Of a stretch of DNA of 34,389 bases, positions 8,258 to 16,274 are shown one piece after another. Made by a program: the position numbers and the translations under genes. The notes beneath the pieces were generated by a model, which was not told the DNA's origin, did not search any database, and saw nothing but the letters and a program-made list of their open reading frames with translations. Numbering within the stretch: the first letter of the stretch is position 1; each line of letters starts with the position of its first letter. This DNA comes from Deltaproteobacteria bacterium (GTDB lineage: Bacteria > Myxococcota_A > Polyangia > Haliangiales > Haliangiaceae). The DNA lies in the NCBI GenBank assembly GCA_005887925.1, contig VBLP01000211.1:1-34389 (forward strand), given 5' to 3'.

Positions 8258-10441
8258 GTGCCGTACGCCCGGATCGCCCTTCCCCTCGCCGTCGCGCTCG
8301 CGGCGTGCCACCCACAGGCCACCGCCATGACCTCCTGGCCCAAGCTCGATGACAAGCTCCTCGCCGACGCCGCCGCGACCTTCAACTGGCGGCTCGGCAC
8401 CCCCACCGCGCTGGCGATCACCCGCGACGGCGCCGTGCTGTTCCGGCGCACGCCGCCGCGCGACTTCGCGTCCGACCTCTACGAGCTGTCGGCCGACGGC
8501 GCGCTGCGAACGCTGGTGACGGCGGCCGACCTGCTCGGCGCCGCCGACGAGCACCTGTCCGACGCCGAGAAGGCGCGCCGCGAGCGCACGCGGACCGCGA
8601 CGCGCGGCGTGGTCGACATCGGCGTGTCCGAAGACGGCGTGACGGTGATGGTCCCGCTCGGCGACAAGCTGCACCTGATCCACCGCGGCTCCGGCGTGCG
8701 CACGACGATCGATCCCGGCGGCCCGGCCTACGACCCGCACCTGTCGCCCGACGGCACCACCGTCGCGTTCGTCCGCGACGGCGACGTCTGGGTCGTCGCG
8801 GCCGGCGGGAAGGCGCGGCAGCTGACCCATCACCCCGCGGGCTTCGAGTACGGCGTCGCCGACTTCGCCGCCCAGGAGGAGCTGCGGCGCACCCGCGGGT
8901 TCTGGTGGGCGCCCGACAGCAAGCGGATCGTCCTGCAGCGCAGCGACCTGCGCAAGATCGAGACCCTCTACGTCGCCGATCCGCGCCACAACGATCGGCC
9001 GCCGGTGCCGTTCCGCTATCCGCGCGCCGGCACGCCCAACGCGATCGTCGACCTCGGCGTGGTCGACATCCGCTCGCCCGGCGAGATCCGCTGGCTGACC
9101 TGGGATCACGTCAGGTACGAGTACCTGGTGTCCGTCCACTGGGAGCCCGGCGCGCCGCTCTCGGCGCTCGTGATCGATCGCGATCAGCAGGACCTGGCGC
9201 TCCTGGTGTTCGATCCCGCGACCGGCGCCAGCAAGCCGATCGTGACCGAGCACGACGACGCGTGGCTCAACGTCGACGTCGGCGCGCCGCACTGGCTCGA
9301 GGATGGCTCGGGGTTTCTGTGGATGACCGAGGCCAGCGGCGGCTGGGTGCTCGAGCGCCGCGCCGCCGACGGCGCGCTGGTCCGCGCGCTGACCGCGCCG
9401 GAGCTCGGCCTGCGCGAGCTGATCGGCGCCGACGCCAAGGGCGCGATCGTGTCCGCGTCGGCCGACCCGGTGCGCCAGGACGTCTGGCGGATCCCGCTCG
9501 ACGGCGGCGCGCCGGTGCGGCTGTCCGACGGCGACGGCGTGGCCCACGCCACGATCGCCAAGCACGGCAGCCTGGTGATCGACACCCTGCTCCACGCCGG
9601 CGGCCACAAGATCGTCGCGATCACCCGCGCCGGCGTGCGCGACCTGCCGAGCGCCGCCGAGCGCCCCGGCCTGGTCCCGACGACCGTGCTCGAGACCGTC
9701 GCGCTCGCCGGCCGCACCCACCACGTCGCGGTCACCCGGCCGCGCACCTTCGATCCGGCGCGGCGCTACCCGGTGCTGCTCAAGGTCTACGCCGGCCCGC
9801 ACTTCGTCATGGTCGAGGACGGCCTCGACGCCTACGTCATGGACCAGTGGTACGCCGACGCCGGCTTCATCGTCGTCCGCGCCGACGGTCGCGGCACCCC
9901 GCACCGCGGCCGCGCCTGGGAGCGCACGATCCTCAAGGACCTCATCACGATCCCGCTCGAGGATCAGGTCGCCGCGCTGCAGGCTGTCGGCGCGCGCCAC
10001 CCCGAGCTCGACATGGCGCGCGTCGGCGTGTTCGGCTGGTCGTTCGGCGGCTACTTCTCGACGCTGGCCATCCTGCGGCGGCCCGACATCTTCAAGGCCG
10101 CCATCGCCGGCGCGCCGGTGATCGACTGGACGCTCTACGACACCGCGTACACCGAGCGCTACATGAAGACCCCGCAGGCCAACCCCGACGGCTACAAGAC
10201 CACGAGCGCCTTGACCTACGCGGCCCAGCTCGAGCGGCCGCTCCTGGTCATCCACGGCATCACCGACGACAACGTCCACTTCGCCCACACGCTCGCGCTG
10301 ATCGAGGCGCTCTACGTCGCCGGCAAGCGCGCCGAGGTCATCACGCTGTCGGCGACCCACATGGTCCCCGATCCCAAGCTCAACTTCGCCCGCGAGCAGG
10401 TCCAGGTCGACTTCTTCCGCCAGCACCTCGGCGCGCCGTGA
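8258..10441 (+). CDS. Dipeptidyl peptidase IV-family (S9B) serine peptidase, lipoprotein
   Basis: 727 aa from GTG 8258, chosen because it begins a lipoprotein signal (VPYARIALPLAVALAAC); the upstream open frame has no sense. Residues about 60-460 form the beta-propeller typical of S9 peptidases, with the paired glutamates in AAQEELRRTRGFWWAPDS that bind the substrate N-terminus in DPP-IV-type enzymes. The C-terminal alpha/beta-hydrolase domain has the catalytic Ser595 in GWSFGGYFS, Asp670 in HGITDDNVHF and His701 in SATHMVPD. It should release dipeptides from peptide N-termini at the cell envelope. The triad and propeller landmarks are complete and the length is usual for the family. An antitoxin gene follows after 14 bases. 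Confidence 0.92.
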   Translation: MPYARIALPLAVALAACHPQATAMTSWPKLDDKLLADAAATFNWRLGTPTALAITRDGAVLFRRTPPRDFASDLYELSADGALRTLVTAADLLGAADEHLSDAEKARRERTRTATRGVVDIGVSEDGVTVMVPLGDKLHLIHRGSGVRTTIDPGGPAYDPHLSPDGTTVAFVRDGDVWVVAAGGKARQLTHHPAGFEYGVADFAAQEELRRTRGFWWAPDSKRIVLQRSDLRKIETLYVADPRHNDRPPVPFRYPRAGTPNAIVDLGVVDIRSPGEIRWLTWDHVRYEYLVSVHWEPGAPLSALVIDRDQQDLALLVFDPATGASKPIVTEHDDAWLNVDVGAPHWLEDGSGFLWMTEASGGWVLERRAADGALVRALTAPELGLRELIGADAKGAIVSASADPVRQDVWRIPLDGGAPVRLSDGDGVAHATIAKHGSLVIDTLLHAGGHKIVAITRAGVRDLPSAAERPGLVPTTVLETVALAGRTHHVAVTRPRTFDPARRYPVLLKVYAGPHFVMVEDGLDAYVMDQWYADAGFIVVRADGRGTPHRGRAWERTILKDLITIPLEDQVAALQAVGARHPELDMARVGVFGWSFGGYFSTLAILRRPDIFKAAIAGAPVIDWTLYDTAYTERYMKTPQANPDGYKTTSALTYAAQLERPLLVIHGITDDNVHFAHTLALIEALYVAGKRAEVITLSATHMVPDPKLNFAREQVQVDFFRQHLGAP

Positions 10442-10443
10442 GC

Positions 10444-10449
10444 TAGACT
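10444..10449 (+). promoter_or_regulatory. Candidate -10 element of the toxin-antitoxin-truC operon
   Basis: TAGACT (four of six to TATAAT) ends six bases before the antitoxin ATG at 10456. It would give a leaderless transcript. No clear -35, which would lie inside the end of the peptidase gene. Confidence 0.35.
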
Positions 10450-10455
10450 GCAGTC

Positions 10456-10701
10456 ATGGCGCTCGAACAGATCCTGCGAGACGCGCTCGGGCTCAGCGAC
10501 GAGGATCGAGAGAAGCTCCTCGTGGCCCTTCACCAGAGCTTCGAACCCGATGACGACGAGATCCTGAGTCAGCCGGAGTGGGAAGCTGCGTGGGCCGCCG
10601 AGATCGATCGCCGTTTGAAGGACCTCGCAGAAGGCCGGGCCAAGACCTACACGCACGAGGAAGTCATGACCGAGCTGTGGTCTAGCGTGCGCCGTCGTTG
10701 A
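10456..10701 (+). CDS. Antitoxin, putative addiction module component family (TIGR02574-like)
   Basis: 81 aa, acidic and helical: LGLSDEDREKLLVALHQSFE, then EWEAAWAAEIDRRLKDLAEGRAKTYTHEEVMTELW. This is the pattern of the short 'addiction module component' family that pairs with RelE/ParE-type toxins. The stop codon overlaps the next gene's ATG by one base (TGATG). The product should bind and neutralise the toxin. AT content is slightly higher here than in neighbours, consistent with a mobile module. The family call is by pattern, supported by its neighbour. Confidence 0.8.
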   Translation: MALEQILRDALGLSDEDREKLLVALHQSFEPDDDEILSQPEWEAAWAAEIDRRLKDLAEGRAKTYTHEEVMTELWSSVRRR

Positions 10702-10961
10702 TGCGTCGGATCCGGTATCTCGATGCGACCGGTGCGGAGATCAAGGCCGCGGTCACGTGGTATCGGGCTCATCGAACGACGGGGACCGCGGAAATGTTCC
10801 TGCGCGAAATCTCCGACTCGATCACGCAAATTGCAGAGCTACCTAACGCCTGGCCAATTTCCAAGGTGGATCGGCGCGTACGTGTCCGCGATCTGATCAC
10901 CGTTGTCGCCGTGGCGCACACGAGCCGTCGTCCCGGCTACTGGCTCGATCGACTCCGATGA
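10701..10961 (+). CDS. ParE/RelE-family toxin, apparently shortened
   Basis: 86 aa from ATG 10701 (a TTG at 10698 is one codon earlier). The N-terminal half fits ParE-type toxins: EIKAAVTWYRAHR, a helix AEMFLREISDSITQIAELPNAWP, then VDRRVRVRD. The C-terminus ITVVAVAHTSRRPGYWLDR is the typical last strand. Between RVRVRD and ITVVAVAH, family members usually have a further strand with an FPYxIxY-like motif; that segment of roughly 10-14 residues is missing here, in frame. The core sheet may be incomplete, so the toxin could be inactive. The stop overlaps the truC start by four bases (ATGA). Colour of codon use is more AT-rich than in flanking genes. Confidence 0.72.
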   Translation: MRRIRYLDATGAEIKAAVTWYRAHRTTGTAEMFLREISDSITQIAELPNAWPISKVDRRVRVRDLITVVAVAHTSRRPGYWLDRLR

Positions 10962-11602
10962 TCGTCCACCGCGATGCGCGGTGCGTGGTGGTGGATAAGC
11001 CGTCGGGGCTGTCGACGCACCGGGGCTGGGACGGCGGCGACGATGCGCTGCTGCAGCGGGTGCGCGATGCCGTCGGCTGCTACGTCTATCCGATCCACCG
11101 GCTGGATCGCGGCGCGTCGGGGCTCGTCGTGTTCGCGCTCGATGCCGACGCGGCCCGCGCGCTGTCCGCCGCCTGGCCCGACGCCGACAAGCGCTACCTC
11201 GCGATCACGCGCGGCCATCCTCCCGAGCACCTGGCGATCGATCATCCGATCCCGCGCGGCCCCGGCGAGGACCGCGTAGACGCGCGCACCGAGATCTGGC
11301 GGCGCGAGACGTTCGGTCGCTACGCCCTGGTCGAGGCCCGGCTGCACACCGGCCGGCTGCACCAGATCCGCCGGCACCTCAAGCACATCAGCTGCCCCTT
11401 GATCGGCGATGTCCGCTACGGCAAGGGCGAGCACAACCGGATCTTCCGCAGCGAGCACGGCCTTTCCCGGCTGGCGCTGCACTGCACCCGCCTCACCGTC
11501 GCTCACCCCGACGGCGGCGAGCTCGCGGTGAACTCGCCGTTGCCCGTCGATCTCGAAGCCGCGATCGCGAGCTGCCGGCAGCGCCACGCCGCCGCCCCGT
11601 GA
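10958..11602 (+). CDS. truC: tRNA pseudouridine(65) synthase TruC-like
   Basis: 214 aa, RluA-family pseudouridine synthase. The catalytic motif HRLDRGASGL carries Asp50. The segment GRLHQIRRHLKHI followed by IGDVRYGKGEHNRIFR is characteristic of TruC, which modifies U65 in tRNA, rather than of RluA/C/D. There is no S4 domain. The length is slightly short of the E. coli protein. It overlaps the toxin gene by four bases, so it appears to be translated with the toxin-antitoxin pair. Its last 12 codons are duplicated downstream (see the repeat at 11561-11779). Confidence 0.85.
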   Translation: MIVHRDARCVVVDKPSGLSTHRGWDGGDDALLQRVRDAVGCYVYPIHRLDRGASGLVVFALDADAARALSAAWPDADKRYLAITRGHPPEHLAIDHPIPRGPGEDRVDARTEIWRRETFGRYALVEARLHTGRLHQIRRHLKHISCPLIGDVRYGKGEHNRIFRSEHGLSRLALHCTRLTVAHPDGGELAVNSPLPVDLEAAIASCRQRHAAAP

Positions 11603-11779
11603 TCGACCTTCGATGCCCCGTCGAGGTCGCGAGGCGCCAACGCGAGACTCGCCGGGGGCGACCGCGACTGTGATCGCAAGCTGCACGCAACGGCATGCCG
11701 CCGGCCCGTGATCGACGTTCGATGCCCGTCGAGGTGCGGTCGCGAGACGTCAACGCGAGACTCGCCGGGGCGACCGCGG
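11561..11779 (+). repeat. Diverged direct repeat of the truC 3' end and its flank
   Basis: Copy A (11561-11667) contains the last 12 codons of truC plus 65 bp downstream. Copy B (11670-11779) repeats this, and keeps a reading frame IASCTQRHAAGP-stop against IASCRQRHAAAP-stop. In the coding part 7 of 39 bases differ; four of the seven are silent and the others fall in two codons. The downstream part is also similar, with small indels. The silent bias shows that copy B diverged while it was part of a coding sequence. Confidence 0.85.
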
Positions 11780-11949
11780 AGCGGATGGGGTCGGGGGCCG
11801 CGACCGTGATTAGGATTGGCAGGCCTTGCTCCGCACATACCTCGCGGGGTCCGCGCAGGAACCGGTGGTTCTTCGGCGGGCGCGCGCCCCGACGCCCATC
11901 CGCGCAGCAGCCCCCGGCGGGGCGCGCGTGTACGCGTTCTCCTGGCCCC
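11780..11949. other. Non-coding stretch after the truC repeat
   Basis: Together with copy B of the repeat this makes about 350 bp without a gene between truC and the next convergent gene. The stretch includes an AT-richer patch around 11808-11822 and a GC-rich run near 11910-11935 (CCCCCGGCGGGG) that could form a short hairpin. I see no gene or clear promoter. Confidence 0.4.
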
Positions 11950-12354
11950 CTAGGCGACCAGCGTGTCGTCCTGCGCGTCGTCGAGCGCGCGGGCGCTGGC
12001 GTCGAACACCGCGTAGATGATCGCGGCGATCACGGTGGCGACCGCGTCCTCCTCGCGCGCGGTCAGCACGACGCGCAGCTGCCGGATCTGGTCGCGGATC
12101 GAGCGCACCGTGCCGCGGTCGCAGCGGCCGCTGCGGACGGCGACCAGGCCGGTGTTGAGGGTGTTGTGGTCGAGCCGGAGGTCGCCGAGCGGGCGGCGCC
12201 CGCCGAGCACGCGGCAGGCGAGCTCGAGGCCGGCGGCGAGCGCGTCGCCGTCGGGTGCGGCGAGCTCGCGCTCGATCAGGCGCATCACGGCGGGGTGGCG
12301 GATCGCAAGCCAGCTCACGTCGTCGGTCGCGCACTCCCGAGCGTCGAGGATCAT
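11950..12354 (-). CDS. Hypothetical protein
   Basis: 134 aa, no family recognised. It looks all-helical and charged: LIERELAAPDGDALAAGLELACRVL, then RTVRSIRDQIRQLRVVLTAREEDAVATVIAAIIYAVFDASARAL. A single hydrophobic helix (VATVIAAIIYAVF) is not a clear membrane span. TAGGGT ends five bases before the ATG at 12354, like other starts in this window. Convergent with truC and divergent from the following kinase gene. The composition and codon use look like a real gene, but the function is unknown. Confidence 0.55.
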   Translation of the reverse strand: MILDARECATDDVSWLAIRHPAVMRLIERELAAPDGDALAAGLELACRVLGGRRPLGDLRLDHNTLNTGLVAVRSGRCDRGTVRSIRDQIRQLRVVLTAREEDAVATVIAAIIYAVFDASARALDDAQDDTLVA

Positions 12355-12576
12355 GGGTGACCCTAGGCGCCGGTGGATCCGCCGCGCCAGTTTTCGGATG
12401 TCGCGGTGGTAAGCTCCCGCTCACGCATGGCGCTCCGGTGATGCAACTCACTGAAATCCCGCGTGTCGTGGCGAGGCCATCCCGCGCGATCGGTCGCACC
12501 GACTCGCGCAGCCGGGCTCGCGGTCGAGTTACTGTGGAAGGTGGAGCATGATCTCGGCGCCGGCTGCACGTGACGG

Positions 12577-15500
12577 GTGGACGACGTGAGTCACGTCCAG
12601 GACCAGGTCAACAAGTCACTGAAGCTGGTCGGGCGCGTCCTCGGCGACAAGTTCAAGCTCACCGCCTGCATCGGGATCGGCGGCAGCGGTGCGGTGTATC
12701 GCGCCGACCAGATCGCGCTCGGCCGCACCGTCGCGGTCAAGATCCTGAACGAGGAGCTGTCGGCCGACTCGCGGATGATCAAGCGGTTCCGCGACGAGGC
12801 GATGAGCGCGTCGCGGCTCAACCACCCCAACTGCGTCTCGATCATCGACTACGGCCAGACGCCGGACGGCCTGCTCTACCTCGCGATGGAGTACGTCAAG
12901 GGCCCGACCTTGACCCAGCTGCTGGTCACCCAGAACCCGCTCGGCGTCGACCGCGTGATCGACATCGTGATGCAGGGGCTCGCCGGGATCGAGGAGGCCC
13001 ACCTCGCCGGCGTCGTCCACGCCGACCTCAAGGCCGACAACATCATCCTCGACCAGCGCCGCGCCGGGATCGACGTGGTCAAGATCGTCGACTTCGGGAT
13101 CGCGCGGCTGATCACCGGCGTCCGCGACGAGGATCGCTCGATCAGCGGCACGCCGGAGTACATGGCGCCCGAGGTGATCAGCGGCGCGCCGCCGAGCTTC
13201 GCGTCGGATATCTACGCGGTCGGCATCATCCTGTACGAGCTCCTGGCCTACAAGACGCCGTTCTTCGCCGGGTCGACGACCGAGATCCTCGCCAACCACC
13301 TCAAGGCCGCGGTGCCGTCGCTGGCGCAGCGCCGCGAGCACGTGCCCAAGGAGCTCGAGGGCATCGTGGCCCGCGCGCTCGCCAAGCACCCCCACGATCG
13401 ATTCGCGTCGGCCGCCGACATGCGCCAGGCGCTCGCCGGCCTGGCTACCCGGACCCGGAAGGTCACGACCCGCGACATCTGCAGCGAGTGCGGCACGACG
13501 TGTGCGCCGAGCTTCAAGTTCTGTCCCGAATGCGGAACATCGCGGCAGCGCGTCGCGCAGACCTTCCCGTCGACCGAGGTCACCGAGCCGACGGCGGTGC
13601 TCGACCGCATCCTGCCGCTGCCGTTCACCGGCCGCGCCGACGAGCTCGATGCGCTGCTGACCCACATGCGGCGTGCGCCCGGCAAGGACGTGGGTCTCTT
13701 GATGATGGGCAACGAGGGCTCGGGCCGCAGCGCGCTGCTCCGCCACGGCTATCACAGCCTCGCGAGCGACACGCGGACGATCTATCAGATCGGCCCCGAT
13801 CCGACCGGACTCGCCGCGCCGTTCTATCCGATCCGCTCGCTGCTCGCCGCGATCCTGCAGCTGCCGCCGGTGTCGAGCGACGCCGAGCTGCGCGACGCGG
13901 TGCTCGCCAACGGCCTCAACGAGCGCGACGTGCCCGGGATCTCGCAGCTGTTCGGACACCCGACCACGTTGCTCGAGCTCGAGCCGCCGGTGCGCCGCCG
14001 CGAGATCGTGTGGTCGACCCTGCGCGCGCTCGAGCGCGCCGCCGCGCTCACCCCGGTGACGATCGTGTGCGAGGACATCGATCGCTTCGATCACCCGAGC
14101 CTCGAGATCCTGCGCCGCGCGACCGAGGCGGTCGACCTGCTGCTGCCTCCGATCGTGATGACCGCGCACACCTCGTTCGGCTCGCAGTGGCCGGCGTCGG
14201 TGCCCCGGCTCGAGATCGCCGCGCTCGATGCCGGTGACCTCCGCGAGATCGCCGCGCGGCTCGACAAGGCCGGCCTCAAGGGCCTGCCGTCGGCGCAGCA
14301 GCTGTTCGAGACCACGCGCGCCTACCCCGGCCACATCGAGCACGTCGTGCGCTACCTGCTCGAGGGCGGCAAGGCCGAGGACACCAACATCTCGCTGCCC
14401 GACCTGATCGCCGCGCGGCTGTCGATGCTCAAGCAGTCGACCCGCGACGTGCTGCAGGCCGCCGCGGTGCTCGGCCTCGAGCCCCAGGTCGACCTGCTGC
14501 GCACGATGCTGCCCAGCGACACGCTCGAGGCGGCGATGGCCGACGCCGAGCGCGCCGGGCTGTTCAGCCACGACCCGTCGGGCGAGCTCACGTTCACCAG
14601 CCGGTTGGTCCGCGACATCGTCTACGACGCCACGCCGGCCGACGTCCGCCGCTCGCTGCACGCCGCCGCCGCATCGGCGGTCGAGTCGCTGTCGCCGGAC
14701 ATCGCGTTGCTCGGCCACCACCACGACCTCGCCGGCCACGCCAAGGAGTCGATCATGCTGCTGCGGCGCGCCGGCGACCACGCGGCGGAGCAGCTCGACG
14801 ATGTCGGCGCCGGCCAGTTCTACCACCGCGCGCTGCTCGCGGTCCGCCAGGCGGTGCTGAGCGGCGACGACGACGGCAGCGCCGAGGGCCAGTTCGTCAT
14901 GCTGTCGGTCAAGCTCGCCGACGTGCTGCGCGCCCGCGGCGAGACCGCGCTGGCCCGCGGCGTGCTGGCCGAGGCGCGCGACTGGTCCGGCGCGCCGATG
15001 CTGGTCGCGCTGATCGACCGCTCGGGCGCGGCGATCGCGCTCAGCGAGGGCGATCTCGAGGGCGCCATCGCGGCGCTCCACCGCGGCGTCGGCCGCGCGA
15101 TCTCGACCGGCGACATGAACCTGGTGTGCGAGCTGTATCTCGATCTATCGACGGCGCTGCTCCGCGCCGGCGATCCGGCCGGGGCGCTGCGCGAGCTGGT
15201 CGAGTGCATCGACCTCGCCACGCTCGGCGAGGGCTTCACCGCGATCGACGGCCCCGAGCCGTTCTGGCGCGTGCTGCGCGCGCAGGCCCAGATGGTCGAT
15301 GCCAGCGGCGATTCGTACCGCGCGCTGCGGCTGGCCGAGGCCGCGCTGTTCCACGCCCAGCGCGTACGGTCGCGGCTCGGCGCCGCCCGGGTCCAGCACC
15401 TGCTCGCCCAGCTCTGCGACAGGACCGGCCTGAGCGGCAAGGCCGACCGCTACCGCCAGGCCGCGATCAACGAGATGCGAAGCCTGGGCGACCGCCGCGC

Positions 15501-15654
15501 CACGGCCGAGATGCTGCTCCACGACACGCCGACCCGGTCCGCCCTCGTGGTCCCCAGCCGGCTCGATGACGCAGCGCAGCTGACCAAGGAAATCGGCTGG
15601 TCCGAGGGTCACGAGAGCGCCAAGCGCAAGTCGAGCCCGCCCTCGGTCAAGTAA
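12577..15654 (+). CDS. Ser/Thr protein kinase fused to zinc ribbon, AAA-type ATPase and TPR-like region
   Basis: 1025 aa from GTG 12577; an in-frame TGA six bases upstream fixes the limit. The kinase domain (about 25-290) has GIGGSG, Lys55 in VAVK, Glu74, HADLKADN (Asp150, Lys152, Asn155; the usual Arg before Asp is Ala, so a non-RD kinase), DFG at 172 and APE. A zinc ribbon CSECG...CPEC follows at 302-319. Then comes an AAA/STAND-like ATPase: FTGRADELDALL and a P-loop GNEGSGRS (378-385) in which the usual Lys is Arg, with a Walker-B-like IVCEDID. The last 400 residues are helical repeats like TPRs. No membrane span. This resembles kinase-ATPase-TPR regulators in which the C-terminal half controls or scaffolds the kinase. 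Cytosolic; substrates unknown. Confidence 0.9.
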   Translation: MDDVSHVQDQVNKSLKLVGRVLGDKFKLTACIGIGGSGAVYRADQIALGRTVAVKILNEELSADSRMIKRFRDEAMSASRLNHPNCVSIIDYGQTPDGLLYLAMEYVKGPTLTQLLVTQNPLGVDRVIDIVMQGLAGIEEAHLAGVVHADLKADNIILDQRRAGIDVVKIVDFGIARLITGVRDEDRSISGTPEYMAPEVISGAPPSFASDIYAVGIILYELLAYKTPFFAGSTTEILANHLKAAVPSLAQRREHVPKELEGIVARALAKHPHDRFASAADMRQALAGLATRTRKVTTRDICSECGTTCAPSFKFCPECGTSRQRVAQTFPSTEVTEPTAVLDRILPLPFTGRADELDALLTHMRRAPGKDVGLLMMGNEGSGRSALLRHGYHSLASDTRTIYQIGPDPTGLAAPFYPIRSLLAAILQLPPVSSDAELRDAVLANGLNERDVPGISQLFGHPTTLLELEPPVRRREIVWSTLRALERAAALTPVTIVCEDIDRFDHPSLEILRRATEAVDLLLPPIVMTAHTSFGSQWPASVPRLEIAALDAGDLREIAARLDKAGLKGLPSAQQLFETTRAYPGHIEHVVRYLLEGGKAEDTNISLPDLIAARLSMLKQSTRDVLQAAAVLGLEPQVDLLRTMLPSDTLEAAMADAERAGLFSHDPSGELTFTSRLVRDIVYDATPADVRRSLHAAAASAVESLSPDIALLGHHHDLAGHAKESIMLLRRAGDHAAEQLDDVGAGQFYHRALLAVRQAVLSGDDDGSAEGQFVMLSVKLADVLRARGETALARGVLAEARDWSGAPMLVALIDRSGAAIALSEGDLEGAIAALHRGVGRAISTGDMNLVCELYLDLSTALLRAGDPAGALRELVECIDLATLGEGFTAIDGPEPFWRVLRAQAQMVDASGDSYRALRLAEAALFHAQRVRSRLGAARVQHLLAQLCDRTGLSGKADRYRQAAINEMRSLGDRRATAEMLLHDTPTRSALVVPSRLDDAAQLTKEIGWSEGHESAKRKSSPPSVK

Positions 15655-15704
15655 CCAGAAATTGGCTGATTTCGCAGAAACGTGTGACCGATCTGACTTT
15701 ACTA

Positions 15705-15735
15705 TTGAAGTAGGCACAGTGAAACGGGATACAGT
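15705..15735 (+). promoter_or_regulatory. Candidate promoter of the REC protein gene
   Basis: TTGAAG at 15705-15710, then either GATACA (15728-15733, 17-base spacer) or TACAGT (15730-15735, 19-base spacer). TACAGT ends six bases before the ATG at 15742. The whole 15655-15741 gap is much more AT-rich than the surroundings, as expected for a promoter. Confidence 0.45.
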
Positions 15736-15741
15736 TGTGTC

Positions 15742-16188
15742 ATGGGCAGCATTCTTCTGGTCGAAGCCGACAGCGCCATCTGCGATGCCTGGTCGACGGC
15801 GTTGGCCGCCGGCGGCCACGCGGTGCTGACCGCGAGCCGGATGCGTGAGGCGTTGATGACGGTGCGCGACGGCGGCATCGACGTGGTCGTGATCGACGCC
15901 TACGAGCCCCGCGCCGGTATTGTCGAGCTGGCGCAGCGGCTCAACGCGCTGCCCGACGCGCCGCCGATCATCCTGGTCTCGCAGTCGCCGGACGCGCCCC
16001 GGATCTCGGTCCAGATCGGCGCCTCGGCGTTCGTTCCCAAGCCGTGCGAACCGAGCGAGGTTGTCACGGCGGTGGGTCGCCTGCTGGGGCGACCGCGCCC
16101 GGTGTTCTGGATCGAGGACGAGCCGACCGGCCGTGCCCTGCCGACCTGGGCGGCGGCGCGGGCACGCGAAGCGCTGCAGGTCCGCTGA
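15742..16188 (+). CDS. Single-domain response regulator (REC only)
   Basis: 148 aa. A receiver domain with the acidic pair at E8/D10 (LLVEADSAI), the phosphoacceptor Asp52 in VVVIDAY, Ser80 after the fourth strand (IILVSQS) and Lys100 in FVPKPCEP. There is no output domain; a short tail of 40 residues (RPVFWIEDEPTGRALP) ends the protein. It would pass phosphate or act through protein contacts, as CheY-like proteins do. No histidine kinase lies nearby; the preceding gene is a Ser/Thr kinase, so a link is possible but not shown. The 87-bp AT-rich leader suggests its own promoter. Confidence 0.85.
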   Translation: MGSILLVEADSAICDAWSTALAAGGHAVLTASRMREALMTVRDGGIDVVVIDAYEPRAGIVELAQRLNALPDAPPIILVSQSPDAPRISVQIGASAFVPKPCEPSEVVTAVGRLLGRPRPVFWIEDEPTGRALPTWAAARAREALQVR

Positions 16189-16274
16189 TCGAGGATCGTC
16201 GCATGGCGGCCCTGAGCGGTCTGCCGGGACCGAGGCGCTGCGGCACGCCGCTTGCGATGCAATAGTGCCACGCG

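Noticed and set aside
7769-10426. Very long minus-strand open frame through the peptidase gene
   Set aside because: The sense strand encodes a complete S9B peptidase with all catalytic residues; high GC keeps antisense frames open. Only the last 125 codons, beyond the peptidase, look like a real gene.
12616-15081. 821-codon antisense frame under the kinase-ATPase gene
   Set aside because: Arg/Ala/Gly/Asp-rich with no domain, opposite to a clear kinase.
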